NCBI GenBank assembly: GCA_015680685.1
Contig: MNCI01010115.1
Coordinates: 6,000-51,302, forward strand
DNA: 45,303 nucleotides
Direction: 5' to 3'
Source of the DNA: Gnetum montanum
Lineage: Eukaryota; Streptophyta; Gnetopsida; Gnetales; Gnetaceae
Below the pieces are notes generated by a model. That model was not told the DNA's origin, did no database searches, and was given only the letters and a program-made list of their open reading frames with translations. The position numbers were made by a program, and so were the translations under genes. Below are positions 44,277 to 45,303 of this stretch, one piece after another (position 1 is the stretch's first letter; each line of letters begins with the position of its first letter).

Positions 44277-45303
44277 TTTTTCATGATGGATACAACATTC
44301 TTGTAAGTGATATTTCTAATTTCATTTCTACCTCATTACTTTCCATAGTTAAAATATCATTCAAATGTATTAATGTTATATTTGATAATAAGGATTGCAT
44401 ATCGAGCAATGAAAGTGATGTTATTACCTCTACTTCTAGGCTTCAAAATTATATCTATTCACTTTTCATTATGAATGTTCTCAAGAAAAATATTATAGGC
44501 TAGCAATTTGAAGATTCCTTCATTCTCATAGCAATATTATGGTATAAGAGTTTGGGACATGTCAATTATTGAGACATCCTTGATATGATCCACTCACAAG
44601 TAGCCATTGGAAAGAAGTGTTTCCTCATCTCAAATAAGTTATGTAATGTATGTGGATATGAAAAGCAAAATCTCTCTTTTCATAATAAACATATGAGAAA
44701 GGAAAATTTTATTATAGCTTCTTTACATAGACTTGATGAAACCTATACAAACTACCTTCCTAAAAAATGAAAGATATTTTGTCATCAGAGTAAATGATAC
44801 ATCTGGATATATATGATTTTATTGGTTATAATGGAAAGAAAATACCTTTTCTACTTTTAATTATTTTAAAATATTTTTTAAAATCAATTAAATTCAAAGA
44901 TCAAGATCATTAGAAGTGACAATGAATGTTATTTTTATAATGTTGAATTGAATAATTTTTTTATGATCATAAGATCAAGAGAAAAACCACTTCTGATTAC
45001 TTTCTTTAATCCGATCATGTGACTACAAGAATAAATAACATCTTATAAGATATGATAAGGTGCATGTTGCGGAAAGCCAACTTGCCTAACTTACTTTTTG
45101 GGATAAGAAATCCATACCTTTTATTACCTTTTAAATATCTTATATTCCTCCTCCAACAAGAGGATCAGATCATATCAAGCTTTATATGTTAACACATCTA
45201 ACCTTTCTCATTTCAATGTATTTGGAAGTATTTTTTGAGTTCATGTACCTAATGTATTTACAATAAAGCTAGATGAAAGGATTGTAAAATTTGTGTTTAT
45301 TAG
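44277..45303 (+). pseudogene. pol: Element G protease end, pre-integrase and integrase remnant, runs off window
   Basis: FHDGYNILVSDISN and SLLSIVKISF complete the copia protease. The GAG-pre-integrase zinc finger follows (SLGHVNY with His, then CNVCGYEK, at about 44550-44670). The integrase core is visible in pieces: RYFVIRVNDTSGYI (first Asp, about 44770-44810), IIRSDNECYFYNVELNNFF (second Asp, about 44910-44965), and the helix with MLRKANLPN near 45065. The last piece, NVFGSI, then VHVPN and IKLDER, is the conserved post-core motif of copia integrases. Frames shift and stops abound. Reverse transcriptase and the 3' LTR lie beyond the window. Confidence 0.82.

Noticed and set aside
1-45303. 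Host genes, tRNA, rRNA or microRNA genes
   Set aside because: I looked for tRNA box patterns, long open frames outside the elements and known protein motifs and found none I could support; I could not run a search.

Overview
The window is plant nuclear DNA with no microbial signature and no intact host gene that I can recognise. Almost all of it is decayed LTR retrotransposons inserted into one another. A large, repeat-rich plant genome (gymnosperm or big-genome angiosperm type) fits, but the sequence does not fix the species. Every coding region is broken, mostly by changes that look like C-to-T or G-to-A transitions, as expected for old methylated repeats.

I call seven elements A to G. C is a plus-strand Athila-like Ty3/gypsy element. 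Its 5' end lies left of the window; what remains is 19889-27818 plus 35895-35945. A is a plus-strand Ty3/gypsy chromovirus (about 519-9743 plus 19623-19888) inserted in the gag of C. B is a complete Athila-like element (9744-19622) inserted in the 3' LTR of A, with 829/801-bp LTRs and a 5-bp target duplication GTAGG/ATAGG. E is an LTR of the same family as B in opposite orientation (1-518, running off the left edge), inserted in the 5' LTR of A. D is a complete minus-strand element (27819-35889) in the 3' LTR of C, with 1.2-kb LTRs and target duplication ACGTG/ACGCG. D has gag and protease but no visible reverse transcriptase, so it looks non-autonomous. To the right of C (35946 on) lies G, a Ty1/copia element: LTR end at 39172, primer site, gag, protease, integrase, running off the right edge. 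G is interrupted by F (40451-44276), a small LTR element with about 1-kb LTRs and a 1.77-kb interior coding only gag-like fragments.

A, B, C and G each carry the usual order of parts: primer-binding site, gag, protease, then reverse transcriptase/RNase H and integrase where they are in the window. A ends in a chromodomain-like stretch. D and F lack polymerase and would have depended on enzymes made by other elements. TATA-like and AATAAA-like signals sit at matching places in the paired LTRs.

The least expected feature is between the 5' LTR and gag of A: an antisense, apparently five-exon gene remnant (3293 down to 1157) with four introns of 82-112 bp bounded by GT/AG. I do not recognise its product. 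Other points of note are palindromic GATATC arrays in the Athila-like LTRs, a 17-bp minisatellite in the D LTRs, and a roughly 30-bp motif in D found both inside gag and as a nine-unit array near its 3' end.
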